Source: an uncultured Eubacterium sp. (lineage in GTDB: Bacteria; Bacillota_A; Clostridia; Lachnospirales; Lachnospiraceae). From it: a stretch of 64,000 nt of DNA. The stretch lies in the NCBI GenBank assembly GCA_910589045.1, contig CAJUSH010000007.1:1-64000 (forward strand). The letters are read 5' to 3'. The notes under the pieces are model-generated. The model was not told where the DNA came from and did not search any database. It worked only from the letters and a program-made list of their open reading frames with translations. Shown one piece after another: positions 9,603 through 18,008 of this stretch. Each line of letters starts with the position of its first letter. The first letter of the stretch is position 1. A program made the translations under genes and the position numbers.

Positions 9603-10940
9603 ATGAAAAATATCTATATCCGTGCGGGTATGTCTCCCTTCGAGAGCTTCCCCGCCGAAAAGATTTTACTGAATAATTCCATAGGCACCAACGTAGGGAA
9701 CTTTTTATATGTATATGGTATTCTGCGCAATATTACGCAAATGGATACCACCATCACGCCCAATTATTACAAATCCGGCTATACAGACGAAGAAATTGAC
9801 AAAATCAACCAGACGCAGGATATTTTTATCATCCCCTTGGCGGATGCATTCCGTGACAACTTTGTCGGTTCCCTGAAGTCCATGACAAAGCTGGTCAAAA
9901 AGCTCACCATTCCGTGCGTGATCATCGGTGTCGGGCTGCGTGCGCCCTTTGATCCGGATTTTTCCACCCCCTACAGCTTTGACGAGGCCGTAAAGGAATT
10001 TGTCAGCGCGGTTCTGGATAAATCCGCGATGGTTGGCGTGCGCGGTGAGATCACCGCTGCCTATCTCTCCCACCTCGGATTCCGGGAAGGCAGGGACCAT
10101 ATGGCCATCGGCTGTCCGTCCATGTACACCGTCGGGCCGAAGCTCACCATCCGGGACGCGAACATCACGAAAGGCTCCCGGGTATGCATCAACTCCTCCG
10201 TCACCACACCGGACAACGTACATGAATTTCTTGAGCGCGTGACCCGGGAATTTGACGACTGGCATTTTGTGCCGCAGGTGCTCAGCGAGCTGCGGCTGCT
10301 CTACACCGGTTCGCCCTACAAAATAAAATGCAACCCGCTCTATCCCTGCCGGATCACCGATACCACCTACCGGGAGGGCCGAAGTGAGTTTTTCCTGAAC
10401 CTGCCCACCTGGTTTGAATATATGGCGAAGGCAGACCTGTCCGTCGGATCACGGCTTCACGGCAATATCGCCGCGATCCTCGCCGGTACGCCGAGCATCC
10501 TGATACCGAAGGATGCCCGTGTCCGCGAGCTTTCCGAATACCACGATATCACGCGGGTCAATGCCGCCGATATCACGCCGGATACCGATATCTGGGAAAT
10601 GATACGTACCGCCAACTTCCAGCTTCCCTGTCACAGGCAGGAGGAAAACTTCAACCGGTTCCTCGGTTTTCTGGAAAAAAACAGCATTCCGCATATTTAC
10701 GAGAGCGGTGCGCCCGACACGATTCCTTTTATGGAGCGCATGAAAAAGGTTAAGCTGCAGCCCCCTGTGACGAGCTTCGCCCTGTGCTCCCTGGAGGAGA
10801 TGTCCGCGCGCTTTGAGCGTTTCTATCCCGCATACGAAAAGAAGCTGAAAAAGAATCCGGCCCCAAAGCCCGCCGCTCCCAGGCCCGCCCCGCAGCCGGA
10901 GCCGCCCAAAGGCTTTTTCGACCGGCTTTTCGGAAAATAG
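9603..10940 (+). CDS. Polysaccharide pyruvyl transferase family protein
   Basis: A 445-residue protein resembling the polysaccharide pyruvyl transferase family (CsaB/WcaK-like, GT-B-type fold), which adds ketal-linked pyruvate or acts on cell-surface glycans. Recognisable parts are a conserved N-terminal strand with YIRAGMSPFES, the MVGVRGEIT segment (typical vRe/Rd motif), and DLSVGSRLHGNIAAILAGTPSILI, which matches the family's GxRxHG...a...g.P core. The C-terminus is a Lys/Pro/Ala-rich tail. ATG 9603 is chosen because AGAAAGGGG precedes it; the frame also opens 33 bp earlier without a ribosome site. It is the only plus-strand gene in this block, convergent with the epimerase gene and sharing a bidirectional terminator with it. 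The acceptor glycan is unknown. Confidence 0.78.
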   Translation: MKNIYIRAGMSPFESFPAEKILLNNSIGTNVGNFLYVYGILRNITQMDTTITPNYYKSGYTDEEIDKINQTQDIFIIPLADAFRDNFVGSLKSMTKLVKKLTIPCVIIGVGLRAPFDPDFSTPYSFDEAVKEFVSAVLDKSAMVGVRGEITAAYLSHLGFREGRDHMAIGCPSMYTVGPKLTIRDANITKGSRVCINSSVTTPDNVHEFLERVTREFDDWHFVPQVLSELRLLYTGSPYKIKCNPLYPCRITDTTYREGRSEFFLNLPTWFEYMAKADLSVGSRLHGNIAAILAGTPSILIPKDARVRELSEYHDITRVNAADITPDTDIWEMIRTANFQLPCHRQEENFNRFLGFLEKNSIPHIYESGAPDTIPFMERMKKVKLQPPVTSFALCSLEEMSARFERFYPAYEKKLKKNPAPKPAAPRPAPQPEPPKGFFDRLFGK

Positions 10941-10950
10941 GGCATCACAG

Positions 10951-11001
10951 AAAAAAGCCATTGTAAACACCGGCAAAGGCCGCATTTACAATGGCTTTTT
11001 T
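10951..11001. terminator. Bidirectional intrinsic terminator
   Basis: A long perfect stem (AAAAAAGCCATTGTAAA / TTTACAATGGCTTTTTT) with a T-run in both directions lies between two convergent genes, and so serves both. Confidence 0.9.
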
Positions 11002-11017
11002 ATGCAGGCACTCCCGC

Positions 11018-11689
11018 TTACCACCCGATCGACGACCGGAGGTTTCCGATCAGCTCGTCCATATCCCCCTCGCGGAAAATACTGCTCGTACCCGCAACAA
11101 AAATATCGGAGCCGTTTTCGTACAGCTTCGCCGCGTTCCCGCACGTAATATTCCCGTCTGATTCGATATACACATCCCTGTACCCCAGGTCATCCAGATA
11201 TTTGCGCACCCGCGCCGTCTTTTCGATCGTGTGCGGTACGATCGCCTGCCCCGCGAAGCCGGGGTTCACATTCAGCACAAGCACGCCCGCAATGTAATCC
11301 CCCACCTCCTCCAGCACCTGAATCGGCGTTCCGGGATTCAGCGCAATGACCGGAATAACATCCCGCTTTGCCAGATAATCCAGGCATTTGTGGATGTGGT
11401 GTGTCCCCTCATAGTGGAAGGACACGTGCTCTCCCGGCTGAAAATCGAACCAGTCCAGCTTATCCTCCGCCCGGTCGATCATCAGATGGCAGTCGATGGT
11501 AATATTTGTCTTTTTCCGCAGCCTGCGCAAAAAATCCGGCCCGTAAGCAAGATTCGGCACAAACGTGCCGTCCATGACGTCCACATGAAGATATTCCACC
11601 TGGTTGCGCTCAAAAATATCAATGTAGTCCATGATCTGATCAAACCCGGCGCACATGATCGATGCAGATATTTTTCCTTTTTCTCTCAT
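11018..11689 (-). CDS. Ribulose-phosphate 3-epimerase family protein
   Basis: A 223-residue TIM-barrel epimerase that interconverts D-ribulose 5-phosphate and D-xylulose 5-phosphate (or a related ketose phosphate). Visible motifs are HVDVMDG (metal/catalytic Asp), DCHLMI, VNPGFAGQ, ESDGNIT (second catalytic Asp retained; the usual form is DGG) and AGTSSIF. The FAGQ and GTS variants also occur in allulose-6-phosphate epimerases, so the exact sugar is uncertain. It starts 4 bp after the polymerase stop and is the last gene of the tar-like cassette, where it could supply ribulose 5-phosphate for the TarJ-like reductase. A housekeeping rpe may exist elsewhere. Confidence 0.85.
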   Translation of the reverse strand: MREKGKISASIMCAGFDQIMDYIDIFERNQVEYLHVDVMDGTFVPNLAYGPDFLRRLRKKTNITIDCHLMIDRAEDKLDWFDFQPGEHVSFHYEGTHHIHKCLDYLAKRDVIPVIALNPGTPIQVLEEVGDYIAGVLVLNVNPGFAGQAIVPHTIEKTARVRKYLDDLGYRDVYIESDGNITCGNAAKLYENGSDIFVAGTSSIFREGDMDELIGNLRSSIGW

Positions 11690-11693
11690 ATTC

Positions 11694-13337
11694 CTAATCC
11701 TTTTTTTCTCCTAAAATCAACTGGTCGATCACCCGATCCGTTGCCTTCCCGTCCGTATACGTAAAATTCTTCTTCACAAACGCTCTGAGCGCTTCCTTCG
11801 AGTACTCCTCCTTTTCCAGCGCCTCCAGCAGGTCATCAAACCGCTTGACGATCCTGCCCGGCACGGTATCCTCGTAAGTCTCGTAAAAATCCCGCGTCGC
11901 CTCGTACATCTTCTGGTCAAAGGCAAAGAAGTACATCGGCCGGCCCTCCAGCAGGGAGAACTCGTAAATAATTGACGAGTAATCCGTGATCAGCGCATCC
12001 ACGATAAAGAGAATGTCATTCACCTCACGGTACGAGGCCGCGTCACACATATAATCCCTGTACTGCTCCGGAATCTGTATTTGCTCGCGCACGAAGGGGT
12101 GCATCTTGATGATCAGGTACTCGTCCCGCTTCTTCAGAAAGCTGCCCCACTTCTCAAAGTCGATCTTCTCAAACGGGAAATAAGCATTCAGTGCGTTGTC
12201 GCCGCGGAAGGTCGGCGCATAGAGATAAACACGCTTCGCCTCCTTTGCCCGCGGAAACTCCTCGTACATCCGTGCAGCCGTCTTCTTTTTATATTCCTCA
12301 TCAAAAAATATGTCCGTGCGCGGAATACCAACCGGGTAAAATTTGCTTTCGTCGATGCAGAAGCCCTCCGCGTGATGCAGTGCGGAGTGGTACGAGCTTA
12401 CCGGCATATGCGTGTAGCATTTGTGCACGCGCGTATTCAGCGGCGGTGCACCTGGCTTGTCCATCCGCTCAAAGCCCAGCGATTTGAAGGCACCGCAGGC
12501 ATGCCACAGCTGGATGACCTTCACCCGCGGATCGTAGTCAAATTTATAGATATCCGGATAATAGTCATCGATCATGATGATATCCGAGGTCGCCAGAAGC
12601 TTCGTAAAGCGAAACTTCTTCGCAAAGCTCCGCTTCGCATCAATGCTCGGCTTAAAATCAAAGAAAAACTTAAACTGCTTATCCAGCCCGCGCTCCACCA
12701 TGCGGTCATAGACAAACTGCTCATTGCCGCTGATCTCGGCCCGGGAACCGGACGCAAACAAAATCCGATTTCCCTCATATTTTGCGCGCTTCCGATAATG
12801 CGCAAACACCTGCAGTGAAAACCAGTGCGTGATCTCCCAGAGGTTGTGCTTCAGGTTATTTCTAAATTTTGTGAATGACTTCTTGATGAAAAAGACGCGC
12901 GGCTTCGGTATCGCCACCCGCACCTGCAAAAAGTAAGCGCCGGTATCCAGATCCACACCGGAATATCCACGGAAATAATGTCCGCCGTTGCGGTAAATGA
13001 CCATATTCAGCGGATTTTCACGTTCTGTATTCAGCTCCGGCCCGTAGTCCGGTGCAAATGCCGCATCCTCCAGCCGCTTATTCCCCTCATAGGCTGTCAA
13101 ATAATAGATTCCCGCCTCCATCGGCGCCTCGTTATTGACGCTGAGCACATTCATGGAAAGATGGAACTGATCTCCGTCCCACTCCAAATGCTGCGGCTTC
13201 GTCCGCTCACCGGTCATCTCATTCCAAAATTCCAGCTGCGGCTTTTTTTTACCTGTGCGCGATACCTCGCCCCACATATGAAAAATGATACGCTTAAACT
13301 CCACCCGATGGAGGAGTATCGTTGTCTCTGTCTCCAT
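11694..13337 (-). CDS. CDP-glycerol/CDP-ribitol glycerophosphotransferase (TagF/TarL-type)
   Basis: A 547-residue polyol-phosphate transferase or polymerase, acting at the inner face of the membrane on a teichoic-acid-like or glycan acceptor with CDP-activated glycerol or ribitol. The N-terminal ~150 residues form a beta-rich domain. The C-terminal part is the CDP-glycerol glycerophosphotransferase catalytic domain, with VIQLWHACGAFK, GIPRTDIFF, LYAPTFRGDN, IIKMHPF and LITDYSSIIYEFSLLEGRP. ATG 13337 has AAGGAG upstream. It stands between the TarJ-like dehydrogenase and the epimerase, which argues for ribitol phosphate as the transferred unit. Glycerol phosphate cannot be excluded from sequence alone. 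Confidence 0.88.
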   Translation of the reverse strand: METETTILLHRVEFKRIIFHMWGEVSRTGKKKPQLEFWNEMTGERTKPQHLEWDGDQFHLSMNVLSVNNEAPMEAGIYYLTAYEGNKRLEDAAFAPDYGPELNTERENPLNMVIYRNGGHYFRGYSGVDLDTGAYFLQVRVAIPKPRVFFIKKSFTKFRNNLKHNLWEITHWFSLQVFAHYRKRAKYEGNRILFASGSRAEISGNEQFVYDRMVERGLDKQFKFFFDFKPSIDAKRSFAKKFRFTKLLATSDIIMIDDYYPDIYKFDYDPRVKVIQLWHACGAFKSLGFERMDKPGAPPLNTRVHKCYTHMPVSSYHSALHHAEGFCIDESKFYPVGIPRTDIFFDEEYKKKTAARMYEEFPRAKEAKRVYLYAPTFRGDNALNAYFPFEKIDFEKWGSFLKKRDEYLIIKMHPFVREQIQIPEQYRDYMCDAASYREVNDILFIVDALITDYSSIIYEFSLLEGRPMYFFAFDQKMYEATRDFYETYEDTVPGRIVKRFDDLLEALEKEEYSKEALRAFVKKNFTYTDGKATDRVIDQLILGEKKD

Positions 13338-13362
13338 TCATTCTCCTTCTTTAACAGGACAC

Positions 13363-13400
13363 CCCGGACGCCCGCACCTGTGCAGGCGTTCCTGTCCGGG
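13363..13400 (-). promoter_or_regulatory. Stem-loop between the dehydrogenase and polymerase genes
   Basis: CCCGGAC/GTCCGGG outer arms enclose CGCC/GGCG and GCAC/GTGC inner pairs within the 79-bp gap. There is no T-run, so it is more likely a processing or stability hairpin than a terminator. Confidence 0.4.
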
Positions 13401-13416
13401 ACACCCCTTTTCTCTT

Positions 13417-14499
13417 CTAGCTCCCGTTCCCGATCTCGAGCATTACCTTCAAAAGAAACTCCTTATCCTTTTCCTTTCGGATAAGCGCAAAGGCTTTCTC
13501 ATAATCGTCCATGGAAAAACGATGTGTGATCAGCTGCTCGAAATCAAAGCTGCTGTTTTTCATCCACTCCACGACCACCGCCCAATCATTCGTATCGGAA
13601 TTAAAGCTGCTGTTCCATGACCCGAGCAGCGTCTTTTGCTTGCGCAGCACCGACCAGTAGACGTTTTTGTCCATCGTCAGGTCGCCCTTGGGATTGCCAA
13701 GCAGCACAATCCGTCCGAAGGTGCCCGCCATATCCACGGCCTGCTCAATCGTCACGCTTGAGCCGACCGCCTCAAAGACCACATCAAACCCGTCGCCGCC
13801 ACTGAGGGCTTTCAGCTCCTCCCCGCAGCGCTCACTTGTCAGGTCGACCGTCTCAAATCCAAGCTTTCTCGCATAGACAAGCTTGTTTTCGGAGCGCCCG
13901 CAGATCACAACCCGGTCCGTCAGGTTTTTGGCAAAAGCCGCCACCAGAAAGCCGATCGTGCCGGTTCCGACCACCGCCACTGTTTCGCCCTTTTTGACCG
14001 CACCGATAGTTACCGCATGCAGGCTGACCGCGGACGGCTCGCACAGCGCCGCCGTCTCATAGGGGAGCGCATCGTCAAAGGGCACCAGGTTCCAGACCGG
14101 CACCACAAGATACTCCGCAAAACCGCCGTCACAGCGGGAGCCGAAATAATTGTAATTACTGCATTGGGCATACTGCTTTGCTTTGCATGCATCGCATGTC
14201 CGGCAGGGCAGCATCGGAAATACACTCGCCCGGCGACCAAGCAGCGCCTCGTCCACGTCATCCGCAACCGCCACAATCCTTCCCGCAAATTCATGCCCCG
14301 GGATGGTCGGAAAATGGTACGTTCCCGTCACAAAAACGCGTTCCCTGTCACTGGAACAGATCCCGCACGCCTGAACCTGCAAAAGCACGCAGCCCGCTGT
14401 CAGCTCCGGTACAGGCACGGTTTCCAGGCGCAGATCCGCTACTGCGTGCAGCACCAGCGCCCGCATCTGCTTCGGGTATTCATCTATGATTTTTTTCAT
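13417..14499 (-). CDS. Zinc-dependent medium-chain dehydrogenase, probable ribulose-5-phosphate reductase (TarJ-like role)
   Basis: A 360-residue MDR-family alcohol dehydrogenase. The catalytic-zinc region shows CGICSSDRERV and PGHEFAGR; the structural-zinc loop has four Cys in PCRTCDACKAKQYAQC; the Rossmann segment is VAVVGTGTIGFLVAAFAK. By similarity alone it resembles polyol-phosphate dehydrogenases such as galactitol-1-phosphate dehydrogenase. Its neighbours, tarI upstream and a CDP-polyol polymerase and pentose-phosphate epimerase downstream, suggest reduction of D-ribulose 5-phosphate to D-ribitol 5-phosphate. It keeps the structural-zinc cysteines and is not an obvious orthologue of S. 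aureus TarJ, so the assignment is contextual. It begins 27 bp after tarI. Confidence 0.75.
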   Translation of the reverse strand: MKKIIDEYPKQMRALVLHAVADLRLETVPVPELTAGCVLLQVQACGICSSDRERVFVTGTYHFPTIPGHEFAGRIVAVADDVDEALLGRRASVFPMLPCRTCDACKAKQYAQCSNYNYFGSRCDGGFAEYLVVPVWNLVPFDDALPYETAALCEPSAVSLHAVTIGAVKKGETVAVVGTGTIGFLVAAFAKNLTDRVVICGRSENKLVYARKLGFETVDLTSERCGEELKALSGGDGFDVVFEAVGSSVTIEQAVDMAGTFGRIVLLGNPKGDLTMDKNVYWSVLRKQKTLLGSWNSSFNSDTNDWAVVVEWMKNSSFDFEQLITHRFSMDDYEKAFALIRKEKDKEFLLKVMLEIGNGS

Positions 14500-14526
14500 A
14501 TTTCGTCTGTCCTATCCAATCTATAT

Positions 14527-15243
14527 TTATTTTACTTCCTTTTCCTTCGCCAGAACGCTCTGTACCAGCGCAAGGTCGCTGTCCGTCGTAATCTTGAAAT
14601 TGATCGTGTCGCCGGGGATCATATGGATCGGCTGGTTGTTCATCGTACAGATCTGCGAGGTGCCTACGATCACCTTCCGCTGCTCCTCGGTAAGCGCCGC
14701 CTGCATGTCCAGAAAATGCTTCAAATTAAAGCTGTCCGGCGCCTGCCCGTGGAAAATCTCGGACCGCACCGGGATATCATCCACAACGCTCCCCGAAACG
14801 GAATGGAGCATCGTGTCGCTGGCCGGAACCGCCGCCACACATGCACCGTACTTCGCCGCCGCGTCGATGCTGTCATTTAAAATCTGCTTCGTCACAAAGG
14901 GGCGCGCCGCATCGTGAATGACAATCACGTCCTCGTCTCCGATGCCGTGGTCTGCCTCTATGGCATCGGTCACGTTGTGGATTGTGTCCATACGTTCCTT
15001 TCCGCCGAGCAAAATCCGTATTTTTTCCGGCTCTTTTACCCGCTCCGCGGTCAATTTTTTCATATAGTCCTCATAATCAGGGTGCACGGCGATATAAATA
15101 TAATCAAACCGCTCCGCTGCCAGCATGTGCTCAATGGTATAGAGAATGATAGGCTTTCCCTCCATCTCCACAAACTGCTTTGGAATGTCAATGCTCTTCA
15201 TTCTTGAGCCGGTTCCCCCGGCAAGAATCGCTCCGTATATCAT
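14527..15243 (-). CDS. tarI: D-ribitol-5-phosphate cytidylyltransferase (TarI/IspD family)
   Basis: A 238-residue nucleotidyltransferase predicted to make CDP-ribitol from CTP and D-ribitol 5-phosphate. Motifs: ILAGGTGSRM (CTP-binding loop), PKQFVEMEGKPIILYTIEHM, VIVIHDAARPFV, FHGQAPDSFNL and NFKITTDSDLALV. The LAGG start, total length and GQxPxxF/NxKITT endings resemble TarI rather than IspD of the isoprenoid pathway. The adjacent reductase, polymerase and epimerase genes strengthen this. It is the first gene of its operon, with an extended -10 promoter at 15276 and a GGAGGAAGG ribosome site. IspD activity remains the main alternative. Confidence 0.83.
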   Translation of the reverse strand: MIYGAILAGGTGSRMKSIDIPKQFVEMEGKPIILYTIEHMLAAERFDYIYIAVHPDYEDYMKKLTAERVKEPEKIRILLGGKERMDTIHNVTDAIEADHGIGDEDVIVIHDAARPFVTKQILNDSIDAAAKYGACVAAVPASDTMLHSVSGSVVDDIPVRSEIFHGQAPDSFNLKHFLDMQAALTEEQRKVIVGTSQICTMNNQPIHMIPGDTINFKITTDSDLALVQSVLAKEKEVK

Positions 15244-15275
15244 TTGTTCCTTCCTCCAACACGCTTAGTGTTCCT

Positions 15276-15284
15276 ATTATACCA
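15276..15284 (-). promoter_or_regulatory. Extended -10 promoter of the tarI operon
   Basis: The minus strand reads TGGTATAAT (TGn extended -10) 33 bp before the tarI ATG. No good -35 is seen: the matching position falls in the T-run of the rplL terminator. Confidence 0.6.
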
Positions 15285-15292
15285 CAATTTGC

Positions 15293-15330
15293 AAAAAAGA
15301 AAACCCCACAGAACATCCTGAAGGGTTTTC
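15293..15330 (-). terminator. Terminator of the rplJL unit
   Basis: On the minus strand GAAAACCC pairs perfectly with GGGTTTTC over a 16-nt loop, followed by six T. It ends transcription after rplL, so rpoB is not read from the ribosomal operon here. Confidence 0.85.
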
Positions 15331-15363
15331 TTGTAACAGTTGAACTCAGTAATTTGCTCGGTT

Positions 15364-15729
15364 TTATTTCAATGTAACCTTAGCGCCCTCTGCCTCAAGT
15401 CTAGACTTGATATCCTCGGCAGTAGCCTTGTCAGCCTGCTCCTTAACAACCTTGGGAGCGTTGTCAACAACATCCTTAGCCTCCTTCAGGCCAAGGCCGG
15501 TTACCTCACGTACAACCTTGATAACCTTTACCTTGTTCGGGCCAACCTCTGTCAGCTCTACGTCGAACTCGGTCTTCTCCTCTGCTGCCGCTGCGTCCCC
15601 GCCTGCTGCCGCAACTACAACACCTGCCGCTGCAGATACGCCGAACTCTTCTTCACATGCTTTTACTAAATCATTTAACTCTAATACGGTTAAGCCTTTG
15701 ATAACCTCAATGATCTCTGCTGTTGTCAT
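15364..15729 (-). CDS. rplL: 50S ribosomal protein L7/L12
   Basis: 121 residues, typical L7/L12. It has an N-terminal dimerisation domain, an Ala/Gly-rich hinge (near residues 33-50) and a C-terminal domain with TEVGPNKVKVIKVVREVTGL and GLKEAKDVVDNAP, which contacts translation factors. It forms the ribosomal stalk with L10, encoded 63 bp upstream, and is terminated directly downstream. Confidence 0.98.
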   Translation of the reverse strand: MTTAEIIEVIKGLTVLELNDLVKACEEEFGVSAAAGVVVAAAGGDAAAAEEKTEFDVELTEVGPNKVKVIKVVREVTGLGLKEAKDVVDNAPKVVKEQADKATAEDIKSRLEAEGAKVTLK

Positions 15730-15792
15730 TATTATTTCCTCCTGAATTTTTATTTTAGTTTTTGAAATATTGTCTGCTTCGCCTGCCGGCCG

Positions 15793-16308
15793 CTAGTTGC
15801 TTTCGGCCTCTGCAGGTGCGGCCTCGCCGTCCTTCTCCGCGATCTGCTTGATAACACGGGCGAAGTTTGCAACCGGTGACTGCATGCTTCCGAGCAATCT
15901 GGAAAGCAGTACCTCTCTGGACGGAATTGCGGAAATGCTCTTCATTCCCTCCATATCATAGAAGTTGCCCTCTACGACACCGGCTTTAATCTCTAATGCA
16001 GGCGCTTTCTTTGCGAACTCTGCTAAAATTCTTGCAGGTGCAGTCGCGTCCGTAGTGGAGATCGCAATCGCATTGGGTCCTTCTAATACATCTGAGAGGC
16101 TCTCAAATTCAGTTCCCTTAAAAGCGAAGTTCATGAATGTATTTTTGTATACCTTATAAACAACTCCGGCTTCTCTTAACTGCTTACGCAACTGCGTATC
16201 CTCGGCAACGGTCAGTCCGCGATAATCAACGATAACGACTGACTGTGCGTCCTTGATACTTTCGGCAATCTCCTGCACGATCGGCGCCTTTAATTCTACT
16301 TTTGCCAC
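15793..16308 (-). CDS. rplJ: 50S ribosomal protein L10
   Basis: 171 residues; the stalk-base protein that binds 23S rRNA and anchors L7/L12 dimers. Visible are SVVIVDYRGLTVAEDTQLRK, VYKNTF and the C-terminal helix that binds L12. It is preceded by a 339-bp leader with an L10-binding motif and an attenuator hairpin, so it is probably autoregulated at the RNA level. Confidence 0.98.
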   Translation of the reverse strand: MAKVELKAPIVQEIAESIKDAQSVVIVDYRGLTVAEDTQLRKQLREAGVVYKVYKNTFMNFAFKGTEFESLSDVLEGPNAIAISTTDATAPARILAEFAKKAPALEIKAGVVEGNFYDMEGMKSISAIPSREVLLSRLLGSMQSPVANFARVIKQIAEKDGEAAPAEAESN

Positions 16309-16496
16309 GAATCTTTTACCTCCTGTTTTATTTTTTATCGTTCAAAGACAAGGCCGTTTGCACGCACACACAGCCACCACGATTTCACGGGCAGATGCCT
16401 GATACAGATTCCTCCGGCGCGATCCGCCGGGGCGGGGAAGCTGCCGGATATCCGGGCCTGGCTTTGAATGATTCCATGCTGTTTGAAGCTGAGGCA

Positions 16497-16600
16497 GAAA
16501 AACCCCTTCGCATTGCGCGAAGGGGCAGAATTTTTCTCAAATCTCTCCTCGGCAGGCACTATGTTTACGCCTTACGGCACCTGCTGTCTTCGGCAACATA
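16497..16600 (-). promoter_or_regulatory. L10 leader RNA with attenuator hairpin
   Basis: In the 339-bp rplA-rplJ gap, the minus strand carries CCGAAGACAGCAGGTGCC ... GTGCCTGCCGAGG (16541-16600), the conserved L10 autoregulatory leader pattern. It is followed by a terminator-like stem CCCCTTCGC/GCGAAGGGG (16503-16525) with TTTTTC. Excess L10(L12)4 would bind the leader and favour termination before rplJ. The rest of the gap up to rplJ (16309-16496) shows nothing further that I recognise. Confidence 0.8.
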
Positions 16601-16647
16601 CGCGGTGATTATACCACCATTCATTCTATCTGTCAATCTCTTTCTGA

Positions 16648-17340
16648 CTATGCCAGCTTTGTAACGTTGATTTTCACACCGGGTCCCATAGAAGAAGCTA
16701 CCGTGCAGCTTCTGATATACTGACCCTTTAAGGACGCGGGCTTTGCCTTGATGACCGCGCCAATTAAGCTCTGGAAGTTGTCCGCTAACTGCTCCTCGGT
16801 AAAGGAAGCCTTTCCAATCGGCACATGGATAATATTTGCTTTGTCTAATCTATACTCAATCTTACCGGCTTTGATATCGTTGACAGCCTTGGTAACGTCC
16901 ATCGTAACCGTACCGGCCTTGGGGTTGGGCATCAGGCCCTTCGGTCCAAGTACGCGGCCCAGACGTCCTACAACACCCATCATGTCGGGTGTGGCAACAA
17001 CAACGTCGAAATCCAGCCAGCCCTCGTTCTGGATCTTCGGGATCAGCTCCTCGCCGCCGACAAAGTCAGCGCCTGCCGCCTGTGCCTCGTCCAGCTTGGT
17101 TCCCTTTGCGAATACCAATACTCTTACGGTCTTACCGGTTCCGTGGGGCAGTACAACCGCACCACGAACCTGCTGCTCCGCATGACGGCCATCGCAGCCG
17201 GTTCTGATATGAACCTCAATCGTCTCATCAAATTTCGCAACGGCTGTCTTTTTCGCCAGACCGATTGCTTCAGCTACATCATATTGAACCATGCGGTCAA
17301 CATTTTTTGCAGCTTCCTGATATCTTTTTCCTCTTTTCAT
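16648..17340 (-). CDS. rplA: 50S ribosomal protein L1
   Basis: 230 residues; binds 23S rRNA at the mobile L1 stalk and represses its own translation. Motifs: IHIRTGCDGRHAEQQVRGAV, LPHGTGKTVRVLVFAKG, GRVLGPKGLMPNPKAGTV. The GCDGRHAEQQ segment is a variant of the usual D.rhadQ stretch. Its ribosome site AGGAGG lies against an L1-binding mRNA motif (17351-17384). Confidence 0.98.
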   Translation of the reverse strand: MKRGKRYQEAAKNVDRMVQYDVAEAIGLAKKTAVAKFDETIEVHIRTGCDGRHAEQQVRGAVVLPHGTGKTVRVLVFAKGTKLDEAQAAGADFVGGEELIPKIQNEGWLDFDVVVATPDMMGVVGRLGRVLGPKGLMPNPKAGTVTMDVTKAVNDIKAGKIEYRLDKANIIHVPIGKASFTEEQLADNFQSLIGAVIKAKPASLKGQYIRSCTVASSMGPGVKINVTKLA

Positions 17341-17350
17341 TCCAATTTAC

Positions 17351-17384
17351 CTCCTAGTGGTATTAACGGGTATGACCCTTCCAC
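17351..17384 (-). promoter_or_regulatory. L1-binding leader at the rplA ribosome site
   Basis: The minus strand reads GTGGAAGGGTCATACCCG then TTAATACCACTAGGAGG. GTGG pairs with CCAC around a GGGT/ACCC helix, mimicking the L1 site on 23S rRNA and abutting the rplA Shine-Dalgarno sequence. L1 binding would block rplA translation. The rest of the 205-bp rplK-rplA gap has no other clear signal. Confidence 0.78.
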
Positions 17385-17545
17385 GATAAAGTATCAAAAG
17401 TCTTTTCGATGAATTTGCCTAAGTGATTATTTTGCTGAAAATGTAAGGAAGTTCTTCTCGCTAAGTCCATGCCTCTGCCGTCCGCATTCACTTATCTCAA
17501 AGAACGCCCCGCGACACGCTCTGTCAGCGCATCGCCTGCTCACTG

Positions 17546-17971
17546 CTACTCCTCGACAGTCACGCCCATGCTGCGGCAGGTTCCGGCGATCATGCTCATC
17601 GCTGCCTCAACATTTGCCGCGTTTAAGTCAGGCATTTTCAGCTCTGCGATTTCCTGAAGCTTTGCTTTGGAGATAGTTGCAACCTTTGTCTTGTTCGGAA
17701 CACCTGATCCGCTCTTGATGTTGCATGCTTTCTTTATTAAAACTGCTGCAGGCGGAGTCTTTGTGATAAAGCTAAAGCTTCTGTCTGCATATACGGTAAT
17801 CACGACCGGAATGATCAGATCGCCCTGATCCGCCGTTCTCGCGTTGAACTGCTTTGTAAACTCTACGATGTTTACACCGTGCTGTCCAAGGGCAGGTCCA
17901 ACCGGGGGTGCCGGCGTAGCTTTTCCGGCCGGGATCTGTAACTTGATATATCCTTCTACTTTCTTTGCCAT
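17546..17971 (-). CDS. rplK: 50S ribosomal protein L11
   Basis: 141 residues; part of the GTPase-associated centre. Contains the Pro-rich N-terminal hinge PAGKATPAPPVGPALGQHG and the rRNA-binding C-terminal domain with KTKVATISKAKLQEIAELKMPDLN. Preceded by AAAAGGAGG. Lies between nusG and rplA in standard order. Confidence 0.98.
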   Translation of the reverse strand: MAKKVEGYIKLQIPAGKATPAPPVGPALGQHGVNIVEFTKQFNARTADQGDLIIPVVITVYADRSFSFITKTPPAAVLIKKACNIKSGSGVPNKTKVATISKAKLQEIAELKMPDLNAANVEAAMSMIAGTCRSMGVTVEE

Positions 17972-18008
17972 TTGGAAATTCCTCCTTTTTTAATAAGGGT
18001 TCTTGAGG

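Noticed and set aside
13363..13400. Terminator between the dehydrogenase and polymerase genes
   Set aside because: The stem has no T-run and the genes form a compact operon; recorded as a possible processing hairpin.
14527..15243. Reading this gene as ispD of the isoprenoid pathway
   Set aside because: Kept as an alternative, but the LAGGTGSRM start, GQAPDSF/NFKITT ending and the adjacent dehydrogenase, CDP-polyol polymerase and pentose-phosphate epimerase favour TarI.
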